64,000 nucleotides of DNA from JASHPR01 sp963833885 (GTDB lineage Bacteria > Actinomycetota > Actinomycetes > Streptosporangiales > Streptosporangiaceae), in assembly GCA_963833885.1 (NCBI GenBank), contig CAWHZU010000002.1, forward strand, positions 186,001 to 250,000, in the 5' to 3' direction. The notes beneath the pieces were generated by a model, which ran no database searches, had not been told where the DNA came from, and worked only from the letters and a program-made list of their open reading frames with translations. How positions within the stretch are numbered: position 1 is the first letter of the stretch; every line of letters begins with the position of its first letter. The position numbers were made by a program, and so were the translations under genes. Shown here in pieces: positions 41,570 through 48,678 of this stretch.

Positions 41570-42214
41570 ATGGATACAGCAGTGACGGCCGTCGCTGACG
41601 CCGACCTGGATTCCGCCGACGCGGATGGACCTAGCCCGGCCGGCGAGCCGGAGGCGGCGTCAGCTGCGTCGCTGGGTGCTCAGCTGGAGGCGGCACTGGT
41701 TGCCGCGCAACACGGTAACCCCGACGCGTTCCGGCTCCTGTACCGCGACACCCAACCCCGGCTGCTGCGCTACCTGCACGCCCTGACCGGCGACGACGCC
41801 GAAGACATCGCCTCAGAAACCTGGCTGCACATCGCCCGCGACCTGCACACCTTCCACGGCAACCACGACGCCTTCCGCGGCTGGGCCGCCACCATCGCCC
41901 GCCACCGCGCCCTCGACCACCTGCGCCGCCACACCCGCCGCCCCCCGGCCATCCCCGTCCCCGCCGAAGACCTCGCCGGCCTCGCCGCCGCAGACGACAC
42001 CGCCAGCACCGCCATCGACACCCTCACCACCACCGCCGCCATCCGCCTCATCGCCACCTTGCCCCCCGACCAAGCCGAAGCCGTGCTCCTGCGCGCCGTC
42101 CTCGGCCTGGACGCCACCCGCGCCGCCGCCGTCCTGGGCAAACGACCCGGCGCCGTCCGCACCGCCGCCCACCGCGGCCTGCGCACCCTCGCCCGCCACC
42201 TCGACCAGCCGTGA
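41570..42214 (+). CDS. ECF-type RNA polymerase sigma factor (copy 2)
   Basis: 214 aa. Residues from PAGEPEAASAASLGAQ to the C-terminal HLDQ are identical to copy 1; only the first about 22 residues (MDTAVTAVADADLDSADADG) and the absence of the tail differ. Regions 2 and 4 are complete, so it should recognise the same promoters. A GTGA at the stop would allow coupling to the GvpF/L gene, though that gene has a better ATG with SD 39 bp later. The SD here is weak. Confidence 0.88.
   Translation: MDTAVTAVADADLDSADADGPSPAGEPEAASAASLGAQLEAALVAAQHGNPDAFRLLYRDTQPRLLRYLHALTGDDAEDIASETWLHIARDLHTFHGNHDAFRGWAATIARHRALDHLRRHTRRPPAIPVPAEDLAGLAAADDTASTAIDTLTTTAAIRLIATLPPDQAEAVLLRAVLGLDATRAAAVLGKRPGAVRTAAHRGLRTLARHLDQP
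41638..42208 (+). repeat. 571-bp direct repeat, copy 2 (ECF sigma core)
   Basis: Partner of 38914-39484, same orientation. Recombination between the two would delete or duplicate the intervening 2.7 kb, including the dodecapeptide-repeat gene. Confidence 0.9.
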
Positions 42215-42252
42215 TCGCATCACCCTGCGACCGAAAGGGAGGACTGAGCATC

Positions 42253-43086
42253 ATGAAAAAGGGGCTGTTGTCCCAGACGCGCAAGGCCCGCAGCGGCCAC
42301 GCGGCCAGATCGGTTTTCTGCCGCTGCCGCTCGGCCGGAGCAGCCGAGCCGACGGACGGCCAGGATGCGAGCAACGTCGTCTGGGTCTACGCCGTCACCA
42401 CCGAGGTCGAAACCGAGCAGCTGTCCGGCGTTACCGGCGTCGCCGGGGAGCCGGTCCGGGCGGTGACCGAAGCGGGCCTCTCCGCGGTGGTCGGCACGGT
42501 CGGCGACACCGGCCACGGCGATAGGCCGCTCACGAGGCTTCTCGTCGGCCTGACCGCGATCGAAACCGCCGGGCGCGCGCACCACCAGGTGATAGCGAGC
42601 CTGGCTGAGGACAACCCCGTCCTGCCGGTCCGCCTGGCCACGGTTTACCCGGACGATGGAACGATCCGCAGGCAGCTCGCCGAGCGCCGCGCTGAGCTCG
42701 CGGTGGTGGTGGAATCGTTTCGCGGCACGCAGGAGTGGGGGGTGAAAGTGTATGTAGATCCATACGGCCAGCCCGTCGGGCCGCGCGTACCGGACGACAT
42801 GCCTGCCCTGGAGCCACTCTGGCTTCAGGCGGAAGCGTGCGCCGAGGAGATCGGCCAGGCGCTCAGCGACATCGCCGTGGCGACCCGGCGCCGTCCCTCG
42901 CCGGACCCACGGTTCGGCGCCGACTCGGGATGGATGGTGCTGAACGGCGCATACCTGCTCGAGACCGAGCGCGCCGACGAGTTCGCCGAGATCGTGGCGT
43001 CGGTCATCGACGACCACGCCGCGCTCCGCGCCGACGTGACCGGCCCGTGGCCGCCGTATTCGTTCGCAGCGGGGGACGATCTGTGA
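42253..43086 (+). CDS. Orphan GvpF/GvpL-family gas-vesicle-type protein
   Basis: 277 aa. After a basic 45-residue lead (MKKGLLSQTRKARSGHAARS) comes a GvpF/L domain. It contains VVWVYAVTTEVE, then TRLLVGLTAIETAGRAHHQV, NPVLPVRLATVYPDD, RQLAERRAELAVVVE and WGVKVYVDPYG. The C-terminal TGPWPPYSFAAGDDL is the family's typical end. The ATG has AAAGGGAGG 10 nt upstream. No GvpA shell gene or other gvp gene is in the window, so it is an orphan here. It follows ECF copy 2 in the same direction. Confidence 0.85.
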   Translation: MKKGLLSQTRKARSGHAARSVFCRCRSAGAAEPTDGQDASNVVWVYAVTTEVETEQLSGVTGVAGEPVRAVTEAGLSAVVGTVGDTGHGDRPLTRLLVGLTAIETAGRAHHQVIASLAEDNPVLPVRLATVYPDDGTIRRQLAERRAELAVVVESFRGTQEWGVKVYVDPYGQPVGPRVPDDMPALEPLWLQAEACAEEIGQALSDIAVATRRRPSPDPRFGADSGWMVLNGAYLLETERADEFAEIVASVIDDHAALRADVTGPWPPYSFAAGDDL

Positions 43087-43271
43087 CCGCATCGGCCACG
43101 AGGGCCGGACCTGGCTGCGGCCGCCCACGGAAGCGGGACCGTTCCACGGAGCGATGGCAGGGAACGGCCCCGCGCAGCCTTGATTGCACCGCATTGCCGC
43201 CCAAAAGCGGTAACGGATCGCTAGCGTCCAGCTAGCGGCGCGTTAACTCCTCGTGTCGCTTGGGCGCCTTA
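43087..43271. terminator. Intergenic region with candidate hairpin after GvpF/L gene
   Basis: 185 bp between converging genes. CGCTAGC (43219-43225) and GCTAGCG (43231-43237) form a 7-bp stem with a GTCCA loop, a possible terminator for either strand. Nothing else was recognised. Confidence 0.4.
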
Positions 43272-44255
43272 CTAGGTGCGCGGCAGACCAAAGCCCCAGT
43301 TCAGGATCTTGGTTGCGGCGACGGCACCGGTCTCCGGGCTGGTGGCCGGGCTGCCGAGGACGACGCCGATCAGGTTCAGCCCGTCCCGCGACGCCGAGAA
43401 GAGCAGGCAATGCAGGGCGACGTTGGTGAACCCGGTCTTGATCCCGGTGGCGCCCGGGTACGTGCCGATCAGATCGTTGTCGTTGTTCCACCAGTAGGCG
43501 TGGTGCCCGGGACCCTTGTGCAGCTGGTAAAACGGCTGCGCCACGATCGAACGGAACACGGCCGACTTCATCGCAGCAATGCCCAGCGTGAGCAGGTCGG
43601 CCGGGGTGGAGAAGGTCGAGAACTCGGTGGGGTACGGCAGCCCGTCCGGGCTGGTGAAGCGCGTGTGCAGCATGCCCAGCTGCTTGGCCGTCTCGTTCAT
43701 CTTGGCCAGGAACGCCGACATACCGGGGCCGTACGCCATGGCCAGCGTGTAGGCGGCGTCGCAGCCCGACGGAAGCAGCATCGCCTCGAGCAGTTCCTGC
43801 GCCGTTACCACGTCACCGGGAATCAGGCCCGCGCTCTCCCCGCCGTACTTTGACACGTACGCGATCACGGACTTTGGCACGCGGATCTTCCGGTTCAGGT
43901 CCCCGGCGCGGATGACCACAAGCGCGGTCATCACCTTGGTGATGCTGCCCATGGGCAGTTCGGTGTTCAGGCCACGGCTCCACAGCACCGAGCCGGTACT
44001 GGCATCGGCGAGCACGGCGCCCTTGGCCTGCACCCCGGCTGGCGCACCGACGATCCGGACGGGTGGCTTCACCGATGGGGTAGCGGACGGCAACGGCCGG
44101 GCGCTTCGGGCCGCTGAGCGGGCGACCTCTGCGCCGACATTGCCGACGGTCGCCGGTGACCGCGTCGCGGAATCAGCGGCCGACCACGCGATGACCGTTG
44201 CTGCGACAACCCCGGCTGCGATGGCGATGGCCGTCACGCGACCGGGGATGCGCAT
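43272..44255 (-). CDS. D-alanyl-D-alanine carboxypeptidase (S11 family)
   Basis: 327 aa, exported. The N-terminal signal/anchor (about 5-25, VTAIAIAAGVVAATVIAW) and a 40-residue linker precede the penicillin-binding-protein fold. Motif 1 is Ser104-I-T-Lys107 (MGSITKVM), and motif 3 is KTG at 273-275 (GIKTGFTN). Motif 2 reads SGC at 163-165 instead of the classic SGN. It trims pentapeptide stems in peptidoglycan. There is no C-terminal amphipathic anchor. The ATG at 44255 is close to the signal. Confidence 0.9.
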   Translation of the reverse strand: MRIPGRVTAIAIAAGVVAATVIAWSAADSATRSPATVGNVGAEVARSAARSARPLPSATPSVKPPVRIVGAPAGVQAKGAVLADASTGSVLWSRGLNTELPMGSITKVMTALVVIRAGDLNRKIRVPKSVIAYVSKYGGESAGLIPGDVVTAQELLEAMLLPSGCDAAYTLAMAYGPGMSAFLAKMNETAKQLGMLHTRFTSPDGLPYPTEFSTFSTPADLLTLGIAAMKSAVFRSIVAQPFYQLHKGPGHHAYWWNNDNDLIGTYPGATGIKTGFTNVALHCLLFSASRDGLNLIGVVLGSPATSPETGAVAATKILNWGFGLPRT

Positions 44256-44382
44256 TCCGCTTCATTCCTTATCGTCAGTAAGTACTTTGCATGACACTAT
44301 CGCCGCCCATGTCGGCTGCGCGACCGCCTCCGAAGGCCCAGGCAAAGCAAATTTCTGCAGCGGGCGCGCGCATACTAATCCC

Positions 44383-44754
44383 ATGCCTGTGACCCTGCAC
44401 CACGTCGTCGTGGACGCTCACGACCTGCCGAAGCTGGCTCAATTCTGGACGCAGGCGCTCGGCTGGGAGGTCCTTTCCGAGCGCGAGCGCGAGATCGTCA
44501 TCGGGCCGGATGTAAACGCGCAGGTCGGCATCTGTTTCATGCCCGTGACCGATGCGAAGACGGTCAAGAACCGAGTCCACCTGGACCTGACCACGAGCGC
44601 CGCGGACCGGGACACCGAAATCGAGCGCCTGCTCACGCTCGGTGCCCGCCGGGTGGACATCGGGCAGACCGGCAAAGAATCGTGGACGGTCCTCGCCGAT
44701 CCCGAGGGAAACGAGTTCTGCGTGATCCGGCCGAAAACCACGCTGATTGACTGA
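44383..44754 (+). CDS. VOC (glyoxalase-fold) family protein
   Basis: 123 aa, two beta-alpha-beta-beta-beta modules. MPVTLHHVVVDAHDLPKLAQFW begins module 1; RVHLDLTTSA and ADPEGNEFCVIRP are characteristic of VOC members. Possible metal ligands are His and Glu in these segments. No SD is seen. CATACT (44371-44376) is a possible -10 placing the transcription start at the ATG, so translation may be leaderless. The substrate is unknown. Confidence 0.83.
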   Translation: MPVTLHHVVVDAHDLPKLAQFWTQALGWEVLSEREREIVIGPDVNAQVGICFMPVTDAKTVKNRVHLDLTTSAADRDTEIERLLTLGARRVDIGQTGKESWTVLADPEGNEFCVIRPKTTLID

Positions 44755-44947
44755 TTAGACCCGGCCCCCAAGGGTTTCCCGTCCCCTGAGAGATATTCGT
44801 CTCTGTCCTGGTGTGATGGGTATGGCCTAGCCTGCCAGGTGATGCAGAGTTAGGTCCCCACACCCCTCTGCGGCCCGAGGTCAGCCCCCCGACCTCGGTG
44901 CACCATCGCGCTCTCGGAGACAGGAACAGCAAGGCCGAGTAGCGACC
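44755..44947. other. Intergenic segment without recognised gene
   Basis: About 190 bp between the VOC gene and the terminator of the converging monooxygenase gene. A CCGAGGTC/GACCTCGG inverted repeat (44876-44883 / 44893-44900) is present; nothing else was recognised. Confidence 0.4.
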
Positions 44948-45004
44948 GAACGGGGCAGCGACGGGCCGCCTGCGCTGGCAGGTGTGCCCGTCGCTGCCCC
45001 GTTC
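44948..45004 (-). terminator. Perfect 18-bp stem-loop at the end of the monooxygenase gene
   Basis: 44948-44965 pairs perfectly with 44987-45004, and an inner CCTGC/GCAGG pair (44969-44973, 44978-44982) extends the hairpin. The right arm overlaps the first bases of the monooxygenase stop codon. Terminator for the leftward gene, possibly for both strands. Confidence 0.75.
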
Positions 45005-46469
45005 AGCCCTGGTTGGAGAACACCATGGCCTGGTCTTTGATGCCGCGGAGCCGCAGCGCCCGGTAGTCGCGCAGGTAGCTCTGATGCACCTGCCATGGGA
45101 ACCGGGAGCCCTGCTTGGGGAACCGGTGGGCCGACCGCTGCACATATCCCGAGGTGAGGCCCAGCAGCGGCCGGCCGCTGACCGAACCGTCCCTGTTGAC
45201 CGGGGTGCACTGGCGCATGCCCGTCGCCTGCATGTGGTTGAGCAGGCGGCACACGTAGTTACAGGTCAGGTCGCATTTGAGGGTCCAGGACGCGTTCGTG
45301 TACCCAACGGCTACGGCGAGGTTCGGCACGCCCTCGAGCATCATGCCCTTGTAGACCAGCTTGCTGGCGATGTCCACGGCCTCCCCGTCGACGCAGAGCT
45401 CGATCCCGCCGATGAACAGCAACTCGAGGCCGGTAGCGGTGACGATGATGTCGGCCTCAAGCTCGTCGCCGGACTTCAGCAGCAGGCCCCGTTCGGTGAA
45501 CGTGTCGATGTGGTCGGTGACCACGGAGACGCTGCCGTTCCTGATCGCCTTGAACAGGTCGCCGTCGGGCGCGATGCAGAACCGCTGGTCCCACGGGTTA
45601 TACCGGGGCGTGAAGTGGGTGTCGACGTCGTATCCGGCCGGCAGCTGGCGGGAGATCTGACGGCGCACCATCCGCTTGACCAGCTCCGGCCGGTGCTGGC
45701 TGAGCTGGAAGAACCCCTGGGTGGTCAGCGCCTTGAACCACCGCATTGCCGGGCCGGCCTGCCGTGGCGGCAGTATCCGGCCGACCGCCTCGGCGATCGG
45801 GTCCCTGGCCGGAAGCGGTGCGATGTAGGTGGGCGACCGCTGCACCATGGTCACGTGCCGGGCGGTCTCGGCCAGCGCGGGCGCCAGCGTCACGGCCGTC
45901 GCCCCGCTGCCGATCACGATCACGCGCTGGCCGGCGTAGCCGAGATCAGAAGGCCACGACTGCGGGTGCACAATCATGCCGCCGAACCGGTCCAGGCCGG
46001 CGAAGTCCGGCAGGTAGCCGCCGTCGTAGCGGTAGTAGCCGGTGCAGCTGAACACGAAGCCGCAGGTGATCTCCACCGTCTCGCCGGTGCCGGTGCGGCG
46101 CGCGACGACGCGCCACCGTGCCTCGCCGGTTGACCATGACGCCCGGACGACCTGGTGGTTGAGCCGGATACGGCCGTCTACTCCGGTCTCGGCCGCCGTG
46201 TCGGTGATGTACGTCAGGATCGCGTCACCGCCCGCGATGACCTGAGCACTCTGCCATGGCCGGAAGGAATAGCCGAGGGTGAACATGTCGGAGTCGGACC
46301 GGACTCCCGGGTAGCGGAACAGATCCCAGGTCCCGCCGATCGCGTCGCGCGCCTCGAAGATGGCGTACGAGACGCGGGGGCACCGGGCCTGCAGGTAGCG
46401 GGCGGCGCCGATGCCGGACAGGCCGGCGCCGACGATCAGGACGTCGAGGTGCTCAGGACTGCTGTTCAT
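45003..46469 (-). CDS. Baeyer-Villiger-type flavin monooxygenase (EthA-like)
   Basis: 488 aa. The FAD motif is VLIVGAGLSGIGAARYL. The BVMO fingerprint is FGGMIVHPQSWP (F-x-G-x3-H-x3-W-P). The NADP site is VIVIGSGATAVTLAPAL, and VTATGLELLFIGG is a conserved flavin-binding stretch. It uses FAD, NADPH and O2 to oxidise ketones or soft nucleophiles; EthA of mycobacteria, which activates ethionamide, is the nearest type I recall. The ATG at 46469 is preferred over the GTG-type longer frame. Monocistronic, ended by a strong hairpin. Confidence 0.9.
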   Translation of the reverse strand: MNSSPEHLDVLIVGAGLSGIGAARYLQARCPRVSYAIFEARDAIGGTWDLFRYPGVRSDSDMFTLGYSFRPWQSAQVIAGGDAILTYITDTAAETGVDGRIRLNHQVVRASWSTGEARWRVVARRTGTGETVEITCGFVFSCTGYYRYDGGYLPDFAGLDRFGGMIVHPQSWPSDLGYAGQRVIVIGSGATAVTLAPALAETARHVTMVQRSPTYIAPLPARDPIAEAVGRILPPRQAGPAMRWFKALTTQGFFQLSQHRPELVKRMVRRQISRQLPAGYDVDTHFTPRYNPWDQRFCIAPDGDLFKAIRNGSVSVVTDHIDTFTERGLLLKSGDELEADIIVTATGLELLFIGGIELCVDGEAVDIASKLVYKGMMLEGVPNLAVAVGYTNASWTLKCDLTCNYVCRLLNHMQATGMRQCTPVNRDGSVSGRPLLGLTSGYVQRSAHRFPKQGSRFPWQVHQSYLRDYRALRLRGIKDQAMVFSNQG

Positions 46470-46620
46470 CGGTCGTCTCCGCGATTGTTCCCAGCGCACT
46501 GTAAACGAACAAGTGGGCCGCGATCGAGGCCGCGATCATCCGCTTGGCTCTCGCATCACCCTGCGCGGGTGATGTGCGGGCGGTGCCGCGGCGGTGCAAT
46601 GACATTTGGAGGTGCCTGCC

Positions 46621-46824
46621 ATGACCGGATCGGCACTCGCTCCCGTTGTCATCCCCGTCGTCGCGTTCGTGTTCCTCTTCCTGTGGATCGCGCTGGTCTT
46701 CCACGCCAACGCCCATCCCTCCGTTCACCGCCACGCGGACCAGGCCGGGCACGAAGACCGCGAAGCGACCTCGCACGAGGACGGCGCGCAGGAACGTCCG
46801 GGAGCAGACCGGCGAGCCGCTTAG
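46621..46824 (+). CDS. Small single-helix membrane protein
   Basis: 67 aa. An N-terminal hydrophobic helix (SALAPVVIPVVAFVFLFLWIALVF in pieces, about 3-27) is followed by a His/Asp/Glu-rich hydrophilic tail (HANAHPSVHRHADQAGHED). GGAGG lies 8 nt before the ATG, which supports translation. No known family. The histidine-rich tail could bind metal. Confidence 0.55.
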   Translation: MTGSALAPVVIPVVAFVFLFLWIALVFHANAHPSVHRHADQAGHEDREATSHEDGAQERPGADRRAA

Positions 46825-46878
46825 CTGACCACCGCTCGCGCTTTCCTGCCAGACGGGCAGGGCTGTTAGCGTTCTACG

Positions 46879-47244
46879 GTGGCCGAGAGCACGCCCGGCG
46901 GTTCCTGCCGGGTGCAGATGCGTGCTGACTTGACGGTCGGACGCCGGGGTGTGCGGTGGCCGTATGGCAGGTTTGTCGTTGGAGATCACGAACTCACTGT
47001 CCGCGCGTCGCTGACCGGGTGGTGGATACGCGAGCGGTCAGTGAGCAAAGACGCCGTCGGCGAGATCTCCGTGTCCAGCAGGATCGTGGTGCACCTCCCT
47101 GTCCTGCGCTGGCGGCGCGTAGAGGTTGTGCGGTTTGGCCCGGGCAGCGCGTTTGCTGACGTGCGGCTCAGGGTGCCGCGGCGCAGGCGGATAGCAGATG
47201 AGCTGCGCGGTCGCGGATATTCGGTAACCGACCCCGATCTGTGA
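46879..47244 (+). CDS. Hypothetical protein, DUF2550-like
   Basis: 121 aa, basic and beta-rich, with VGRRGVRWPYGRFVVGDHELTVR and GWWIRERSVSKDAVGEISVSSR. It reads like a small PH-like or beta-barrel domain; the family is not certain. The GTG at 46879 has no SD, but TAGCGT (46867-46872) could be a -10 for a leaderless transcript. It has no signal peptide. Confidence 0.5.
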   Translation: MAESTPGGSCRVQMRADLTVGRRGVRWPYGRFVVGDHELTVRASLTGWWIRERSVSKDAVGEISVSSRIVVHLPVLRWRRVEVVRFGPGSAFADVRLRVPRRRRIADELRGRGYSVTDPDL

Positions 47245-47507
47245 CCGGCCGGGCGCCTAGCGTCAGAAGCGCCACCCCGCAGCCAGGCACAGTCGACGAA
47301 GATCCATTATCCGGTCATTGTTCGGGTACTCGGCGAAGTCATTCGGTAACTCATCAGGATTCCCCTAACACACACGTCACAGACGTAAACGCGGTACCGC
47401 CATCAGGCGTCCTATCCCTGAGAGAACGCGGGTATCTGGGGGCTAACGCCCGATGGCCGCGGTTGCGCTCATCGCTTCCATCGGTGTGACTTCAGGAGGA
47501 ATCCCGC
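47245..47507 (+). promoter_or_regulatory. 263-bp leader/promoter region of the Ig-repeat protein gene
   Basis: No gene seen. Two direct copies of TTCGG(G/T)(T/A)ACTC, at 47321-47331 and 47342-47352 (21 bp apart, two helical turns), look like an activator site. A related TTCGGTAACC is at 47220. The final SD AGGAGGAAT precedes the ATG at 47508. Confidence 0.45.
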
Positions 47508-48605
47508 ATGAGACTGAACCGTGCGGCCGCGGACGGCGCGCAGACGGCGGGGGTCGCTCGCCGTCGCCTCGGCTCTGGCGCCATCCGCGTGCTGTCCGTA
47601 ACCGCCGTAGCCGCAGCGACGTGCAGCCTGTGGGCGGGCGCCGCATCCGCGGCGACCGCACACACGACCAAGCACGCGACGAAGACCAGCGTGTCTGTCA
47701 GCCCCAAGACCGCGTTCGTCGATGAGGTCGTGAAGCTGTCGGCCAAGGTGTCCGGTGGCAAGACGCCGGCCGGAAAGTTCACGTTCAAGATCAACGGTCA
47801 CAAGATCTGCTCCGTGCGGCTCTCCCGTGGCAAGGCGTCCTGCCGCGTGATCTCGACAGAGCCTGGCACGTTCAATGTGCGCGGTTTCTACGCCGGCAAC
47901 GCCACTCACAAGGCCTCGTCGTCGGGCGTGGCCAAGCTGAAGGAAATCCGCGCGAACACCACCACGAAGATCACAAACGCCAATGACGGCACCGTTGACG
48001 TCGGTAAGCCCTTCACCTTCCACGTGACCGTGACGTCACAGGCCGGCGCGCCGGCCGCGAACGGGAGCGTGAAGGTCGCGCCGACCGCTCCGGCGGGACT
48101 GCCGGCCGCGTTCTCCTGCACCGCCAAGGTGACGAACGGCAAGGGGTCGTGCACCATCACCCCGCCCGAGTACGGGATCGATGACTTCGCCGCCACCTTC
48201 GCGCGCAACGCCGCGGACAAGGCCTCGTCCTACGCCGGCCCGTACGCCCTTGCCGTCATGAACACCACCACCACCACGGTCGTCGTGAACTCGGCCACCA
48301 CGGGCGCCATCTCAGTGACCGCGGACGTGGACGCCATGGGCGCGAACATTGACGAGAACAACGGCGGCATCGGCTCGGTGACGTTCTACGTCGGCACGAA
48401 CGCAGGCAACCTGGCGGCGATTCCTGAGTGCGCGGGCATGCTGCTGACCGGTTTCACGGCCCCCAACAACACGGTCACCTGCACAGGCAGCGCGACTCTC
48501 AACGCGCTGAAGAAGGGCGGCTCGTACCTCGTGGCCGCCGTGTACTCCGGTGACCCGGTCAACGAGCCGTCGACTTCGGCCAACGTCGGCCTCGACCCGA
48601 GCTGA
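47508..48605 (+). CDS. Secreted Ig-like repeat protein
   Basis: 365 aa. A long twin-basic signal (RRRLGSGAIRVLSVTAVAAATCSLWAGAASA) is probably cleaved after ASA. Three bacterial Ig-like (Big_3-type) domains follow, at about 55-150, 155-245 and 250-360. Each opens with T-T-T-x-V/I and contains paired cysteines (CSVRLSRGKASC, CTAKVTNGKGSC, CAGMLLTGFTAPNNTVTC). The SD is AGGAGGAAT. It has no sortase motif or transmembrane tail, so it is likely secreted or loosely wall-bound. It ends at a strong bidirectional terminator. Confidence 0.85.
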   Translation: MRLNRAAADGAQTAGVARRRLGSGAIRVLSVTAVAAATCSLWAGAASAATAHTTKHATKTSVSVSPKTAFVDEVVKLSAKVSGGKTPAGKFTFKINGHKICSVRLSRGKASCRVISTEPGTFNVRGFYAGNATHKASSSGVAKLKEIRANTTTKITNANDGTVDVGKPFTFHVTVTSQAGAPAANGSVKVAPTAPAGLPAAFSCTAKVTNGKGSCTITPPEYGIDDFAATFARNAADKASSYAGPYALAVMNTTTTTVVVNSATTGAISVTADVDAMGANIDENNGGIGSVTFYVGTNAGNLAAIPECAGMLLTGFTAPNNTVTCTGSATLNALKKGGSYLVAAVYSGDPVNEPSTSANVGLDPS

Positions 48606-48631
48606 CAAAAACCAGCGCCGGTTAGGGAGAA

Positions 48632-48677
48632 CGAGCGCCGGGCCATCCCCTGGGGGAGGGGGATGGCCCGGCGCTCG
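48632..48677. terminator. Perfect 19-bp bidirectional terminator
   Basis: 48632-48650 pairs with 48659-48677 around TGGGGGAG. It fills the gap between the converging Ig-repeat and aminotransferase-fold genes. Confidence 0.85.
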
Positions 48678-48678
48678 G

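Noticed and set aside
38914..42208. Composite transposon or insertion sequence flanking the ECF duplicates
   Set aside because: No transposase, terminal inverted repeats or target-site duplications were seen at either copy's edges.
42253..43086. Part of a gas-vesicle cluster
   Set aside because: No GvpA, GvpN, GvpO, GvpJ or GvpK gene is present anywhere in the window.
47245..47507. Riboswitch (c-di-AMP-type) in the long leader of the Ig-repeat gene
   Set aside because: I looked for the conserved ydaO-type core and could not line it up; only short direct repeats are supported.
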